Origin: Enterobacter cloacae complex sp. ECNIH7
Lineage (GTDB): Bacteria; Pseudomonadota; Gammaproteobacteria; Enterobacterales; Enterobacteriaceae
DNA length: 64,000 nucleotides
Direction: 5' to 3'
Assembly: GCF_002208095.1 (NCBI RefSeq)
Contig: NZ_CP017990.1
Span: forward strand, 3,224,001-3,288,000
Within the stretch, counting starts at the first letter, position 1, and every line of letters starts with the position of its first letter. Below are positions 48,052 to 56,358 of the stretch, in pieces. The position numbers were made by a program, and so were the translations under genes. Under the pieces are notes generated by a model. It was not told the DNA's origin. It saw only the letters and a list, made by a program, of their open reading frames with translations, and ran no database searches.

Positions 48052-48513
48052 ATGAAAAAGTTAATGATGATAGCGGCTGTATTATCTCTTGCTGCGTGTT
48101 CCTCACCAGCGCAACGGATGGCGGATTGTCAAAGCAAGGGGGTGAGTAAAGACGCTTGTTATATTGCAGAGCAAAACCGCACATCAGCCATTAACGCTGC
48201 TGCAGAAAAACAGGCTTTGGAGAATGCTGCTCAACTTGCACAATCAGCACATAAGCATTTTCCTGAAGGCTGCACTCAGGTTATGGATGCTGCGGGTCGT
48301 TGTGACAGCAAGCCTGCCAAAGCAAGCGGCGATGTTAAACAGTTTTCAGGTGAAGCGGATCGCGTTATGAATAAGCCAATATCTGATGCTGCTGAATATC
48401 TGCTTTCGAAAGGCTGGAAGCCAAATAAGGGTTTATGGCACAAGGATAGCTATATTATGCAGCTGGTTGTCGAAAAAGAGAGAGTCGTAAACGCACAATT
48501 ATCAAAAATGTGA
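48052..48513 (+). CDS. Lipoprotein downstream of the trimeric autotransporter
   Basis: A 153-residue predicted lipoprotein. The signal peptide MKKLMMIAAVLSLAAC ends in the lipobox LAAC, so Cys16 is the lipidated residue. Ser17 and Ser18 follow, with no Asp at +2, which favours the outer membrane. Residues 40-80 form a helical, Ala/Gln-rich stretch. The C-terminal part (about 100-150) contains SKGWKPNKGLWHKDSY. GAGG lies 7 bp before the ATG. Salmonella SadA needs the lipoprotein SadB for display. A similar helper role here is an analogy, not a homology claim. Confidence 0.65.
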   Translation: MKKLMMIAAVLSLAACSSPAQRMADCQSKGVSKDACYIAEQNRTSAINAAAEKQALENAAQLAQSAHKHFPEGCTQVMDAAGRCDSKPAKASGDVKQFSGEADRVMNKPISDAAEYLLSKGWKPNKGLWHKDSYIMQLVVEKERVVNAQLSKM

Positions 48514-48549
48514 TCTTAGGACTACGCTCCCTCCTGATAAGATTTACAT

Positions 48550-48576
48550 AGCCCCATTTGTATGGGGCTTTATTTT
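48550..48576 (+). terminator. Terminator after the lipoprotein gene
   Basis: Perfect hairpin AGCCCCAT-ttgt-ATGGGGCT followed by TTATTTT, 37 bp after the stop codon. It closes the adhesin unit and faces the 3' end of the convergent sucrose hydrolase gene. Confidence 0.85.
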
Positions 48577-48597
48577 AGCTCATGACTAAATACAGAT

Positions 48598-50031
48598 TTA
48601 CTCTAACTGCCACGCCCCGCCATGAATAAGCGACGCTCCCCCCGTCCAGGCAAACAACGCCAGCTCGCGGCAGTCTGCATCAGGATAAATACGGCTGCTG
48701 AGGCACGCCTCACCCTCGTTAACAAACACTTCCACGGAAGAGTAGTCAAAAAACAAGCGCAGACTGAGCACGCCGTTCAGGTTAAGCGCGACGCTTCTGG
48801 TGCCGCACAGGCCATACTGTGGATAGTGTCGCTCCAGCACAAGGCGCTGCATTTGCGCATCAACATAGACGCGTAACCCGTCGCCGAGACGAATGCCGTA
48901 TTGCTCCGCGCTGCTATTCGCGCAATCCCATTGCAGAATGACCTCCATCGCATCGCAGTGTTCAACCAGAGTCATCTGCTGGTTATTAAGCGTACTTACC
49001 GGCCAGGGGAACCATGCTCCGCGCAGGGTTTCAACTTCTCTGGCCGGCCGCATTTGCAGGCGGTTATCCACACTAAGCGTCAGCTCGCGCGGTAAGGAGA
49101 GCATGCCTGCCCAGCCATCCTGCTGTTCCGGCAGGGGCGATTCCCACATGTCCAGCCAGCCGATAACGATGCGGCGGCCGTCAGGAGTCAGGAAGCTTTG
49201 TGGCGCATAGAAATCATGTCCGCGATCCATCTCCACAAATTCTCCTTCACGCACGAAAGGTTTGCCGGGCTGCCACTCGCCCAGCAGGTAGCCGCTCTGG
49301 AAAAGATTACGATTTTTGAATCCCTCTGCCTCCAGCCCCTGAGGCGAAAACATCAGCACGCGTTTACCATTGAGGGTGAAAAAGTCCGGACATTCCCACA
49401 TATAGCCCATCTCTTTTTCAGCCACCGCGAGCACGCCCATGTCCTGCCACTCGCGCAGATCGGCAGACCGGTACGCACGCACCTGGCCCGTATCACCCTC
49501 CCGCGCACCAACGACCATGTACCACCACTCCCCTTCACGCCATACTTTCGGATCGCGGAAGTGATGCAGTCCGGGCGGTGTGTCAATGACGGTCCCGTGC
49601 CGCACAAACTGGATGCCGTCTCGGCTGGTTGCCAGGCACTGAACCTGGTAGAGATTCGCCTCATCGCCGGGATCGCCGTGGAATTTGTGGCCGGTGTAGA
49701 TCAGCGCCAGCGTGTCGCCATCGACCACCGCTGAGCCAGAAAAACAGCCGTCCTTGTCGTCTGGTCCCTCCGGTGCCAGCGCAACCGGGAGGTGCTCCCA
49801 GTTAACTAAATCTTTGCTTCGCGCATTGCCCCAGTGCATCGGCCCCCACTGGGTCGAATATGGATGATGCTGATAAAAGGCGTGATACCAGCCGTCAAAC
49901 CAGACCAGGCCATTCGGGTCGTTCATCCAGCCAGCACGTGCGGCGAGGTGGTAACGGGGATACCAGCGCAGGTTAAGACTGCCTTGTCTGGCCTGCAGTT
50001 CCTGTTCAGCTTTGGCAATGGAATACGTCAT
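48598..50031 (-). CDS. cscA: Sucrose hydrolase (GH32 invertase) CscA
   Basis: A 477-residue intracellular glycoside hydrolase family 32 enzyme that splits sucrose to glucose and fructose. The nucleophile motif WMNDPNG is at residues 35-41 (Asp38), the transition-state motif FRDP at 158-161, and the acid/base motif ECP at 213-215. A C-terminal beta-sandwich follows. There is no signal peptide. The same length as E. coli CscA, a non-PTS sucrose partner, supports this name over ScrB. It follows cscB by 17 bp on the same strand. Confidence 0.9.
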   Translation of the reverse strand: MTYSIAKAEQELQARQGSLNLRWYPRYHLAARAGWMNDPNGLVWFDGWYHAFYQHHPYSTQWGPMHWGNARSKDLVNWEHLPVALAPEGPDDKDGCFSGSAVVDGDTLALIYTGHKFHGDPGDEANLYQVQCLATSRDGIQFVRHGTVIDTPPGLHHFRDPKVWREGEWWYMVVGAREGDTGQVRAYRSADLREWQDMGVLAVAEKEMGYMWECPDFFTLNGKRVLMFSPQGLEAEGFKNRNLFQSGYLLGEWQPGKPFVREGEFVEMDRGHDFYAPQSFLTPDGRRIVIGWLDMWESPLPEQQDGWAGMLSLPRELTLSVDNRLQMRPAREVETLRGAWFPWPVSTLNNQQMTLVEHCDAMEVILQWDCANSSAEQYGIRLGDGLRVYVDAQMQRLVLERHYPQYGLCGTRSVALNLNGVLSLRLFFDYSSVEVFVNEGEACLSSRIYPDADCRELALFAWTGGASLIHGGAWQLE

Positions 50032-50048
50032 TTGTCTACTCTTTTCAG

Positions 50049-51290
50049 TCAGATAGTGGAAGGTTGCGGCATAAGCGGGTCAGAAGAGGACTTACCCGAG
50101 CGCAACAGGAAGATGGAGATAAACGTGGTGCTGAATACCAGTAGCCCCATGATGAGATAGGACTGAGCAAAGCCGTATTTCTCATAGCTGTAACCTGCCA
50201 GCGGCGACAGGACCGAGGCAATCACAGAGCTTGTACAGGCAAAGCCCACCAGATAGAGGGTGGAAGAGAGGCGCTTATCAAAATGCAGGCTGTTGTATTT
50301 AAAGATGGAGACCAGCAAAACGGGCAGCTCAACCGCATGCAATAGCTTGGTAATGGAGATCAGTACCGGTCCCTCAACCAGACCCGATGCCACCATACGC
50401 ATCGCCATCACCATTCCGGCGAAAATCAGGCCGTTTTTCGCACCGAGACGATTCACCAGCCACGGGGCGCAAAACATACCCGCCGCCTCCAGGAAAACCT
50501 GGAATGAGTTGAGATAGCCGTACATGGCGTTCCCTTCCTGTAACGTCGGGAACTGGGAGGAGAAATAGACCGGGAACTGCTGGTCATAAACGCCATAAAT
50601 ACAGGTGCCGATAACGAAAAACACCAGCGCCCAGAAGCGCGGCAGCGTCAGCAGGCGCAATGCATCCTCCAGCGTGACCTTACCGCCGGACACCGCCTCC
50701 TGCATGGCGTGCGGGGCGGAAGAGACCCTGAGGCGCGCCAGCAGCACAAAAAACACCAGCCCGGCGCAGCTCGCCACCGCGAAGTTCAGCTTCGGATTAA
50801 TGTTAAACAGGAGTCCCGCAAAAAAGGTTGCCACCGCCCAGCCAAGCGATCCCCACATCCTTGCCTTACCAAACTCAAACTGACTCTGGCGGGCCACGCG
50901 CTCGGTATAGGATTCCAGTACTCCAATCCCGCCGTTAAACGTTAGTCCGATATAAATCCCGCCGAAAATACTGCCGAGTATCACGTTAATGTGCAGCAGA
51001 TAACCAAACAGCAGGAAGGCCGGACCGGAAAGAATGAGCAGGCTGGTCAGAAACCAGAGCAGGTTTTTTCGCAGGCCGAGTTTATCCTGAATGAAGCCGT
51101 AGCAGATTTGCGCGCACAGCGCGGAGACAGACAGTACGGCATAGATGACTCCCGTATCCCCTGCCTTTAACCCCACCTCCTGGTGGAGCCAGATAGAAAG
51201 CAACGAGCCGGAAGAGGACCACGTGACAAAAAAGAAAAACAGTAATGCGCTTAATAAAGGGTAGCTGTGAGAGTGATGCGTTTTCATCAT
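50049..51290 (-). CDS. cscB: Sucrose/oligosaccharide:H+ symporter (CscB/LacY family)
   Basis: A 413-residue, 12-helix permease of the oligosaccharide:H+ symporter family. The N-terminal LLFFFFVTWSSSGSLLSIWL, the loop YGFIQDKLGLRKNLLWF and FEFGKARMWGSLGWAVATFFAG are typical of LacY, RafB and CscB. Sucrose as the substrate is inferred from the neighbouring invertase and regulator. Raffinose or another fructoside is possible. It is transcribed divergently from cscR, with two operator-like palindromes in between. Confidence 0.85.
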   Translation of the reverse strand: MMKTHHSHSYPLLSALLFFFFVTWSSSGSLLSIWLHQEVGLKAGDTGVIYAVLSVSALCAQICYGFIQDKLGLRKNLLWFLTSLLILSGPAFLLFGYLLHINVILGSIFGGIYIGLTFNGGIGVLESYTERVARQSQFEFGKARMWGSLGWAVATFFAGLLFNINPKLNFAVASCAGLVFFVLLARLRVSSAPHAMQEAVSGGKVTLEDALRLLTLPRFWALVFFVIGTCIYGVYDQQFPVYFSSQFPTLQEGNAMYGYLNSFQVFLEAAGMFCAPWLVNRLGAKNGLIFAGMVMAMRMVASGLVEGPVLISITKLLHAVELPVLLVSIFKYNSLHFDKRLSSTLYLVGFACTSSVIASVLSPLAGYSYEKYGFAQSYLIMGLLVFSTTFISIFLLRSGKSSSDPLMPQPSTI

Positions 51291-51320
51291 GACATTCTCA
51301 TGTTGGAGTAATGACAGGAT

Positions 51321-51332
51321 GGTAACGTTAAC
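51321..51332. promoter_or_regulatory. CscR operator, proximal copy
   Basis: GGTAACGTTAAC, a LacI-family palindrome with the CG centre, 31 bp upstream of the cscB start. It differs at one base from the second copy at 51385. Confidence 0.7.
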
Positions 51333-51384
51333 ATTTAAGTTCTCTCATGCTATTTGGTAAAAAATTAAGATGTTAATCACGAAA

Positions 51385-51396
51385 GTTAACGTTAAC
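51385..51396. promoter_or_regulatory. CscR operator, distal copy
   Basis: GTTAACGTTAAC, a perfect 12 bp palindrome. Both copies are followed by ATT on the same side. Centre-to-centre distance to the first copy is 64 bp, close to six helical turns, which would allow looping by a tetrameric or paired repressor. Confidence 0.75.
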
Positions 51397-51528
51397 ATTA
51401 AGAGAGTGAGATCGCGATCAAATTTTCATCACTCAGGTAAGAATGGCCTGGCCTGTGCAGCAGCCTTCTTTTTACATCAGCGACTTAGTTGTATACCCTC
51501 TCACACAGAGCACTAACGGAGTAACAAG

Positions 51529-52536
51529 ATGGCTTCCCTGAAGGACGTCGCAAAGCTGGCTAACGTATCGCTGATGACGGTCTCCCGCGCACTGAACAGC
51601 CCGGAGCGCCTTAAACCGGAAACGCTGGCACGCGTTCATTTGGCTATCGAGCAGACCAGCTATGTGCCGGATCTGTCCGCCAAGAAAATCCGCGGCGCGC
51701 ATGCCTCGCCGAAAACCATAGGCGTACTGGCGCTCGATACGGTGACGACACCTTTCTCAGTGGAGATCGCGCTGTCTATTGAAGAGACGGCCAGAATGCA
51801 CGGCTGGAATAGCTTCGTGATGAATATGTTTACCGATGACAACCCGGACGCCATCGTCGACCTTCTCCTCTCTCATCGGCCTGACGGGATTATCTACACC
51901 ACCATGGGGTTACGTCGTGTCCCTCTCCCGGCTAAATTACTCACCCTTCCCTGCGTGCTGGCCAACTGCGAAAGTGACGGCGAAAAGGTCGCCAGCTATA
52001 TTCCCGATGATGAACAGGGCCAATATACCGCCGTGCGGGCGTTACTCACGGAGGGTTATCGACGCCCTCTCTGTCTGCATTTGCCTGAGGGACATCTGGC
52101 CACAACCCGGCGCCGTCAGGGGCTGGAACGTGCATGCCGAGAAGCGGGGCTCGATCCGGACAGCCTGGCGCACAGCTATATGACGTTAGGGGACGAGCAC
52201 TATCGTGATATCCCGTCAGTGCTGCTGGCGCACGTGCAGAATGGCATTCCCGGGTTCGACTCCGTTATCTGCGGCAACGACCGTATCGCGTTTATGGTCT
52301 ACCAGACGCTGCTGGCGCAAGGGCTTCGCATACCAGAAGATGTCGCCGTTATCGGCTATGACAATATGGTGGGTATTGGGGAGTTGTTCCTGCCTCCTCT
52401 CACTACGGTTCAACTGCCACACTATGAAATTGGTCGTCTGAGCGCCTTGCATATTATTAACGGTGAAGAGCATCAGAACACCACGCGTGTAGAAAGTCCT
52501 TTTTTACTGCGTAATTCCATTGTGCATACATCATGA
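51529..52536 (+). CDS. cscR: LacI-family sucrose operon repressor CscR
   Basis: A 335-residue repressor. The helix-turn-helix is at residues 1-24 (MASLKDVAKLANVSLMTVSR) with the hinge near residues 48-60. The periplasmic-binding-protein-like domain includes VCGND-type (SVICGNDRIAFMVY) and VIGYDNMVGIGELFLPPLTTVQLP stretches, which resemble E. coli CscR closely. It should repress cscBA by binding the two palindromes at 51321 and 51385, with a fructose-derived sugar as probable inducer. Confidence 0.88.
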   Translation: MASLKDVAKLANVSLMTVSRALNSPERLKPETLARVHLAIEQTSYVPDLSAKKIRGAHASPKTIGVLALDTVTTPFSVEIALSIEETARMHGWNSFVMNMFTDDNPDAIVDLLLSHRPDGIIYTTMGLRRVPLPAKLLTLPCVLANCESDGEKVASYIPDDEQGQYTAVRALLTEGYRRPLCLHLPEGHLATTRRRQGLERACREAGLDPDSLAHSYMTLGDEHYRDIPSVLLAHVQNGIPGFDSVICGNDRIAFMVYQTLLAQGLRIPEDVAVIGYDNMVGIGELFLPPLTTVQLPHYEIGRLSALHIINGEEHQNTTRVESPFLLRNSIVHTS

Positions 52537-52868
52537 GCACCGCTTTATGTCCATGACGCAGAAACAAGCAGAACTCCCCCCTTTTATGCCGTTCGATGGC
52601 ACGATTTGTCACACTCTTTTCTGTGACTTTACACACCGGATAAAGGGCCTGTAACGCGCTGATTTTATTTGGCATAAAATGCAATTTTCATTTTAGAAAT
52701 GGGGATATTTCCTCGTTACGGCCCCGTGTCACAAAACAGTAAACAAATTAACCATTGAGCCCCGTGGCAAAAGGCTCTATATTGGCGGCGTTTTTTTCAG
52801 GCCCCCATCTGTTTTTTAACTTTTTATTCAATCGTGGCTCATAACGAAGCGGCGGTTGTAGGAGTGAT
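52537..52868. other. Intergenic region cscR-dat
   Basis: A 332 bp gap without a gene. The left part is featureless. The right part carries the dat promoter and a T-rich leader. No terminator for cscR stands out. Confidence 0.6.
52756..52784 (+). promoter_or_regulatory. Sigma70-type promoter of dat-ddc
   Basis: A -35 element TTGAGC at 52756-52761 and a -10 element TATATT at 52779-52784 with 17 bp spacing. RNA would start near 52791, giving a 78 nt leader with GGAG before the dat ATG. Confidence 0.6.
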
Positions 52869-54245
52869 ATGATGACGGATAAAGTCCGTATTGACACCGT
52901 AGATGCCCACAAAAGCAACGAAACCTATCTGGCCCGTCAGGCCGAGTTTGAATCTAACGTCAGGAGTTATCCGCGCAAACTGCCTTTAGCCATCACTAAA
53001 GCAGAAGGCGTGTGGATCACCGATGCAGATAATAAAGAATACCTTGACTGTTTAGCAGGCGCGGGGACCCTTGCGCTTGGCCATAACCATCCTGATGTGC
53101 TGAAAAGCATCCAAAATGTCATTACCAGCGGCTTACCGTTACATACCCTGGATCTGACTACGCCTCTGAAAGACGCGTTTTCTGAATACCTGCTCTCTCT
53201 GCTGCCTGGTCAGGGCAAAGAGTACTGCCTGCAGTTCACCGGTCCATCCGGTGCTGACGCCGTTGAAGCGGCGCTGAAGCTGGCGAAAAAAGTGACCGGT
53301 CGTAGCGGTATCATCAGCTTCTCTGGTGGTTACCACGGTATGACCCACGGCGCGCTGTCCGTGACCGGCAACCTGTCTCCGAAAGAAGCGGTTGACGGTA
53401 TGATGCCAGAAGTGCAGTTCATGCCTTACCCGCACGAATACCGCTGCCCGCTGGGTATCGGTGGTGAAGCGGGCGTGAAAGCGCTGACTTACTACTTCGA
53501 TAACCTGATCAACGACGTTGAAAGCGGCGTGCGTAAACCTGCTGCGGTGATTCTGGAAGCCGTTCAGGGCGAAGGCGGCGTGAACCCGGCTCCGGCTGAG
53601 TGGCTGCAGCGCATCCGTAAAGTGACTCAGGAACACGGCATTCTGCTGATCCTCGACGAAGTTCAGGCTGGCTTTGCCCGTACCGGTAAATTCTTCGCCT
53701 TCGAACACGCGGGCATTGAGCCAGACATCATCGTGATGTCTAAAGCCGTAGGTGGCGGTCTGCCGCTGGCCGTGCTCGGTATCAAAAAGCAGTTCGACGC
53801 ATGGGCGCCAGGTCACCACACCGGTACCTTCCGCGGCAACCAGCTGGCGATGGCAACCGGTCTGACGACGCTGAAAATCCTGAAAGACCAGAACATCGCA
53901 GGCAAAGTGGCTGCACAGGGCGAATGGCTGAAAGGCCAGCTGAAAGAGATGGCAAAACGCTATCCTGTTATCGGCCACGTGCGCGGCCTGGGCATGATGA
54001 TCGGTATTGAGATCGTTAAGCCACACGAAGCCGCTGACCACATGGGCTGCTTCCCGGGCGACGGCGAGCTGTCTGCACTGATTCAGAAGAAGTGCTTCGA
54101 AGCCGGTCTGATTCTGGAGCGCGGTGGCCGTAACGGTATCGTTCTGCGTCTGCTGCCGTCTCTGCTGATCAGCGACGAAGAGCTGAAAATCTTCCTGGAT
54201 AAATTTGAGCAGGCACTGCTTGCTGCGGGCGTTCGCCCGGCGTAA
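52869..54245 (+). CDS. dat: Diaminobutyrate-2-oxoglutarate aminotransferase Dat
   Basis: A 458-residue class III PLP aminotransferase that makes L-2,4-diaminobutyrate from aspartate semialdehyde and glutamate. The PLP lysine is Lys292 in [14 protein letters not shown]. The cofactor-binding [17 protein letters not shown] and the [12 protein letters not shown] motif with the conserved Asp are present. The next gene uses its product. GGAG precedes the ATG at 52869; the second ATG at 52872 is also possible. In-frame spacing to ddc is 18 bp. Confidence 0.93.
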   Translation: MMTDKVRIDTVDAHKSNETYLARQAEFESNVRSYPRKLPLAITKAEGVWITDADNKEYLDCLAGAGTLALGHNHPDVLKSIQNVITSGLPLHTLDLTTPLKDAFSEYLLSLLPGQGKEYCLQFTGPSGADAVEAALKLAKKVTGRSGIISFSGGYHGMTHGALSVTGNLSPKEAVDGMMPEVQFMPYPHEYRCPLGIGGEAGVKALTYYFDNLINDVESGVRKPAAVILEAVQGEGGVNPAPAEWLQRIRKVTQEHGILLILDEVQAGFARTGKFFAFEHAGIEPDIIVMSKAVGGGLPLAVLGIKKQFDAWAPGHHTGTFRGNQLAMATGLTTLKILKDQNIAGKVAAQGEWLKGQLKEMAKRYPVIGHVRGLGMMIGIEIVKPHEAADHMGCFPGDGELSALIQKKCFEAGLILERGGRNGIVLRLLPSLLISDEELKIFLDKFEQALLAAGVRPA

Positions 54246-54263
54246 CCGGAGTTATTGATTACG

Positions 54264-55730
54264 ATGTCTGATTCAAACCCAATTTTGTTCTCCTCTGCGC
54301 AGAGCATTGAAGCTTATCAGCAGGCGATCGAACAAAGCACTCAGGCTGTGATGCAGTGGCTGAAACAGCCTGAGATGTACCAGGGCAAAACGGTCGCAGA
54401 ACTGCGCGACCGTATTAAGCTGGATTTCAACCCGAAAGGGCTGGGCAACGAAGCGGCGATTGAACGCGCCGTGGAGTTCTTCCTGAAAGACAGCCTGTCC
54501 GTTCATCACCCGCAGTGTGTGGCGCACCTGCACTGCCCAAGCCTGGTGGTAAGCCAGGCAGCGGAAGTGCTGATCAACGCCACTAACCAGAGTATGGACT
54601 CCTGGGATCAAAGCCCGTCCGCAACCATTATTGAGATCAAGCTGATCGAGTGGCTGCGTACCCGCGTGGGTTATCAGGCCGGCGACGCAGGTGTCTTCAC
54701 CAGCGGCGGTACCCAGAGCAACCTGATGGGCCTGATGCTGGCTCGCGATGCGTTCTTCGCGCGTCAGGGTCACTCCGTTCAGCAGGACGGTCTGGTGGGA
54801 GATCTGCGCAAAATTCGCGTACTGTGCTCCGAAAACGCACACTTCTCCGTGCAGAAAAACATGGCGCTGATGGGTCTGGGCTACCAGTCTGTGGTGCAGG
54901 TGAAAACGGACGAATTCTCCCGCATGGATCTGACCGATCTGGCGGCGAAAATTGAGCAGTGCAACGCGAACGGCGAGCAGATTCTGGCGATCGTCGCAAC
55001 GGCAGGTACAACCGATGCCGGTGCTATTGACCCGCTGCGTGCAATTGCAGAGCTGGCCGCTAAGCAGAACATCTGGGTACACGTTGATGCGGCCTGGGGC
55101 GGCGCGCTGCTGATGTCTGAGCAGTATCGTCACTACCTGGACGGCATCGAGCTGGTGGATTCCGTCACCCTGGACTTCCACAAGCAGTTCTTCCAGACCA
55201 TCAGCTGCGGCGCGTTCCTGCTGAAAGAAGCGCGTCACTACGAGCTGATGCGCTATCAGGCGGCCTACCTGAACTCTGAGTTCGACGAAGAAGCGGGTGT
55301 GCCTAACCTGGTGTCCAAATCTCTGCAGACCACCCGTCGTTTTGACGCGCTGAAGCTGTGGATGAGCCTGGAAGCGCTGGGTCAGGAGCAATACGCGGCG
55401 ATCATCGATCACGGCGTGACCCTGGCGCAGCAGGTTGCGGCCTACGTGAAAGAGCAGCCTGCTCTGGAACTGGTTATGCAGCCACAGCTGGCAAGCGTTC
55501 TGTTCCGCTTCCGCGGACAGGTTCAGATGGATGACGCGGGCATCGCCCTGCTGAACCAGAAAATTGGTGATGCGCTGCTGGAATCCGGCCGTGCGAACGT
55601 TGGTGTGACCGAGCACAACGGCGTCACCTGCCTGAAGCTGACGCTGCTGAACCCAACCGTGACGCTGGAAGATATTAAAATCCTGCTGTCTCTGGTTGAG
55701 CGCACCGCGCAGGAAGTTCTGGCTAAGTAA
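54264..55730 (+). CDS. ddc: L-2,4-diaminobutyrate decarboxylase Ddc
   Basis: A 488-residue group II PLP decarboxylase (glutamate/aromatic decarboxylase fold) that forms 1,3-diaminopropane from diaminobutyrate. The PLP lysine is Lys307 in TLDFHKQFFQTISCGAF. The cofactor motifs AHFSVQKN and HVDAAWGGALLMS (conserved Asp) are present. I chose the ATG at 54264 (MSDSNPILF). Second gene of dat-ddc, which gives a polyamine route independent of ornithine. Confidence 0.93.
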   Translation: MSDSNPILFSSAQSIEAYQQAIEQSTQAVMQWLKQPEMYQGKTVAELRDRIKLDFNPKGLGNEAAIERAVEFFLKDSLSVHHPQCVAHLHCPSLVVSQAAEVLINATNQSMDSWDQSPSATIIEIKLIEWLRTRVGYQAGDAGVFTSGGTQSNLMGLMLARDAFFARQGHSVQQDGLVGDLRKIRVLCSENAHFSVQKNMALMGLGYQSVVQVKTDEFSRMDLTDLAAKIEQCNANGEQILAIVATAGTTDAGAIDPLRAIAELAAKQNIWVHVDAAWGGALLMSEQYRHYLDGIELVDSVTLDFHKQFFQTISCGAFLLKEARHYELMRYQAAYLNSEFDEEAGVPNLVSKSLQTTRRFDALKLWMSLEALGQEQYAAIIDHGVTLAQQVAAYVKEQPALELVMQPQLASVLFRFRGQVQMDDAGIALLNQKIGDALLESGRANVGVTEHNGVTCLKLTLLNPTVTLEDIKILLSLVERTAQEVLAK

Positions 55731-55737
55731 TACAGCA

Positions 55738-55768
55738 CCCCTCTTCCGCCGGGAGAGGGGTTATTTTT
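55738..55768 (+). terminator. Terminator after ddc
   Basis: Hairpin CCCCTCT-(tccgccggg)-AGAGGGG followed by TTATTTTT, 7 bp after the ddc stop. The arms resemble the GC-rich repeat family in this window, here combined with a T-run. Confidence 0.8.
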
Positions 55769-56282
55769 ATACGCCTGCCCACCACATCCTTAATTTTAAT
55801 CCCCAGTAGCTCGTCCAGCCCGTCGTGGTGCTGACCACATTCCCCTTCGACACAATGACCAGCGTCGGCGTTACGCTCACCTGCCACTGCTGCGACAACG
55901 CACCGTTTTCATCGTTTATCACCGGCATTTTCAGCTGTTTCTTTTCAACCCAGCGCTCAAGCTTTGTGTTATCACCGGAACGCATGGCAATGCTCACCAC
56001 GTTCCCCCCCTCTTCTGCCAGCTGATTAACGGAAGGCGTCGTGTAACGGCATATGCTGCACCAGGTGGCCCAGACGTAAATCAGCAGCGGGCGTTCCTGG
56101 CTCAGGGCCGAGATATCGTGAATGTTACCGTCGATGCTCTGCATTGGTGTTGCGCTAAAACTGGCGGGGAGTGTCGGTTTTCGATACTGATCAACGCCCC
56201 ACACCACGACCAGCGTCAGCAGAACGAGTACGATTCCTTCCCGCGCCCAGCGGCGCAGTCGACTGAATTTGCGGTTATCCAT
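55767..56282 (-). CDS. scsD: ScsD-like membrane-anchored thioredoxin (protein disulfide oxidoreductase)
   Basis: A 171-residue protein with a single N-terminal membrane anchor (about residues 15-30, GIVLVLLTLVVVWGV) and a periplasmic thioredoxin fold. The redox motif is WCSIC (Cys75 and Cys78). The cis-proline loop is VTPTLVIV. The C-terminal TTGWTSYWGLKLRMWWA is typical of ScsD of the copper-tolerance scsABCD set. The other scs genes are absent here. GAGG lies before the ATG. It lies downstream of etk on the same strand (76 bp gap). Confidence 0.8.
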   Translation of the reverse strand: MDNRKFSRLRRWAREGIVLVLLTLVVVWGVDQYRKPTLPASFSATPMQSIDGNIHDISALSQERPLLIYVWATWCSICRYTTPSVNQLAEEGGNVVSIAMRSGDNTKLERWVEKKQLKMPVINDENGALSQQWQVSVTPTLVIVSKGNVVSTTTGWTSYWGLKLRMWWAGV

Positions 56283-56358
56283 TATGACCTCATGTTTGAA
56301 CGAAGGTCATCTTAACGGGCAATACGCCATCACGCTGTAAAGAAGTGTCGCGTCAGGT

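Noticed and set aside
51410..51419. GATCGCGATC palindrome near cscR as a CRP site
   Set aside because: The right half does not fit TCACA and the spacing is wrong, so I did not annotate it.
54273..55616. 447-residue open frame antisense to ddc
   Set aside because: Shadow of ddc. The sense strand has the PLP lysine and all family motifs, and the antisense protein is a His/Gln/Arg-rich composition artefact.
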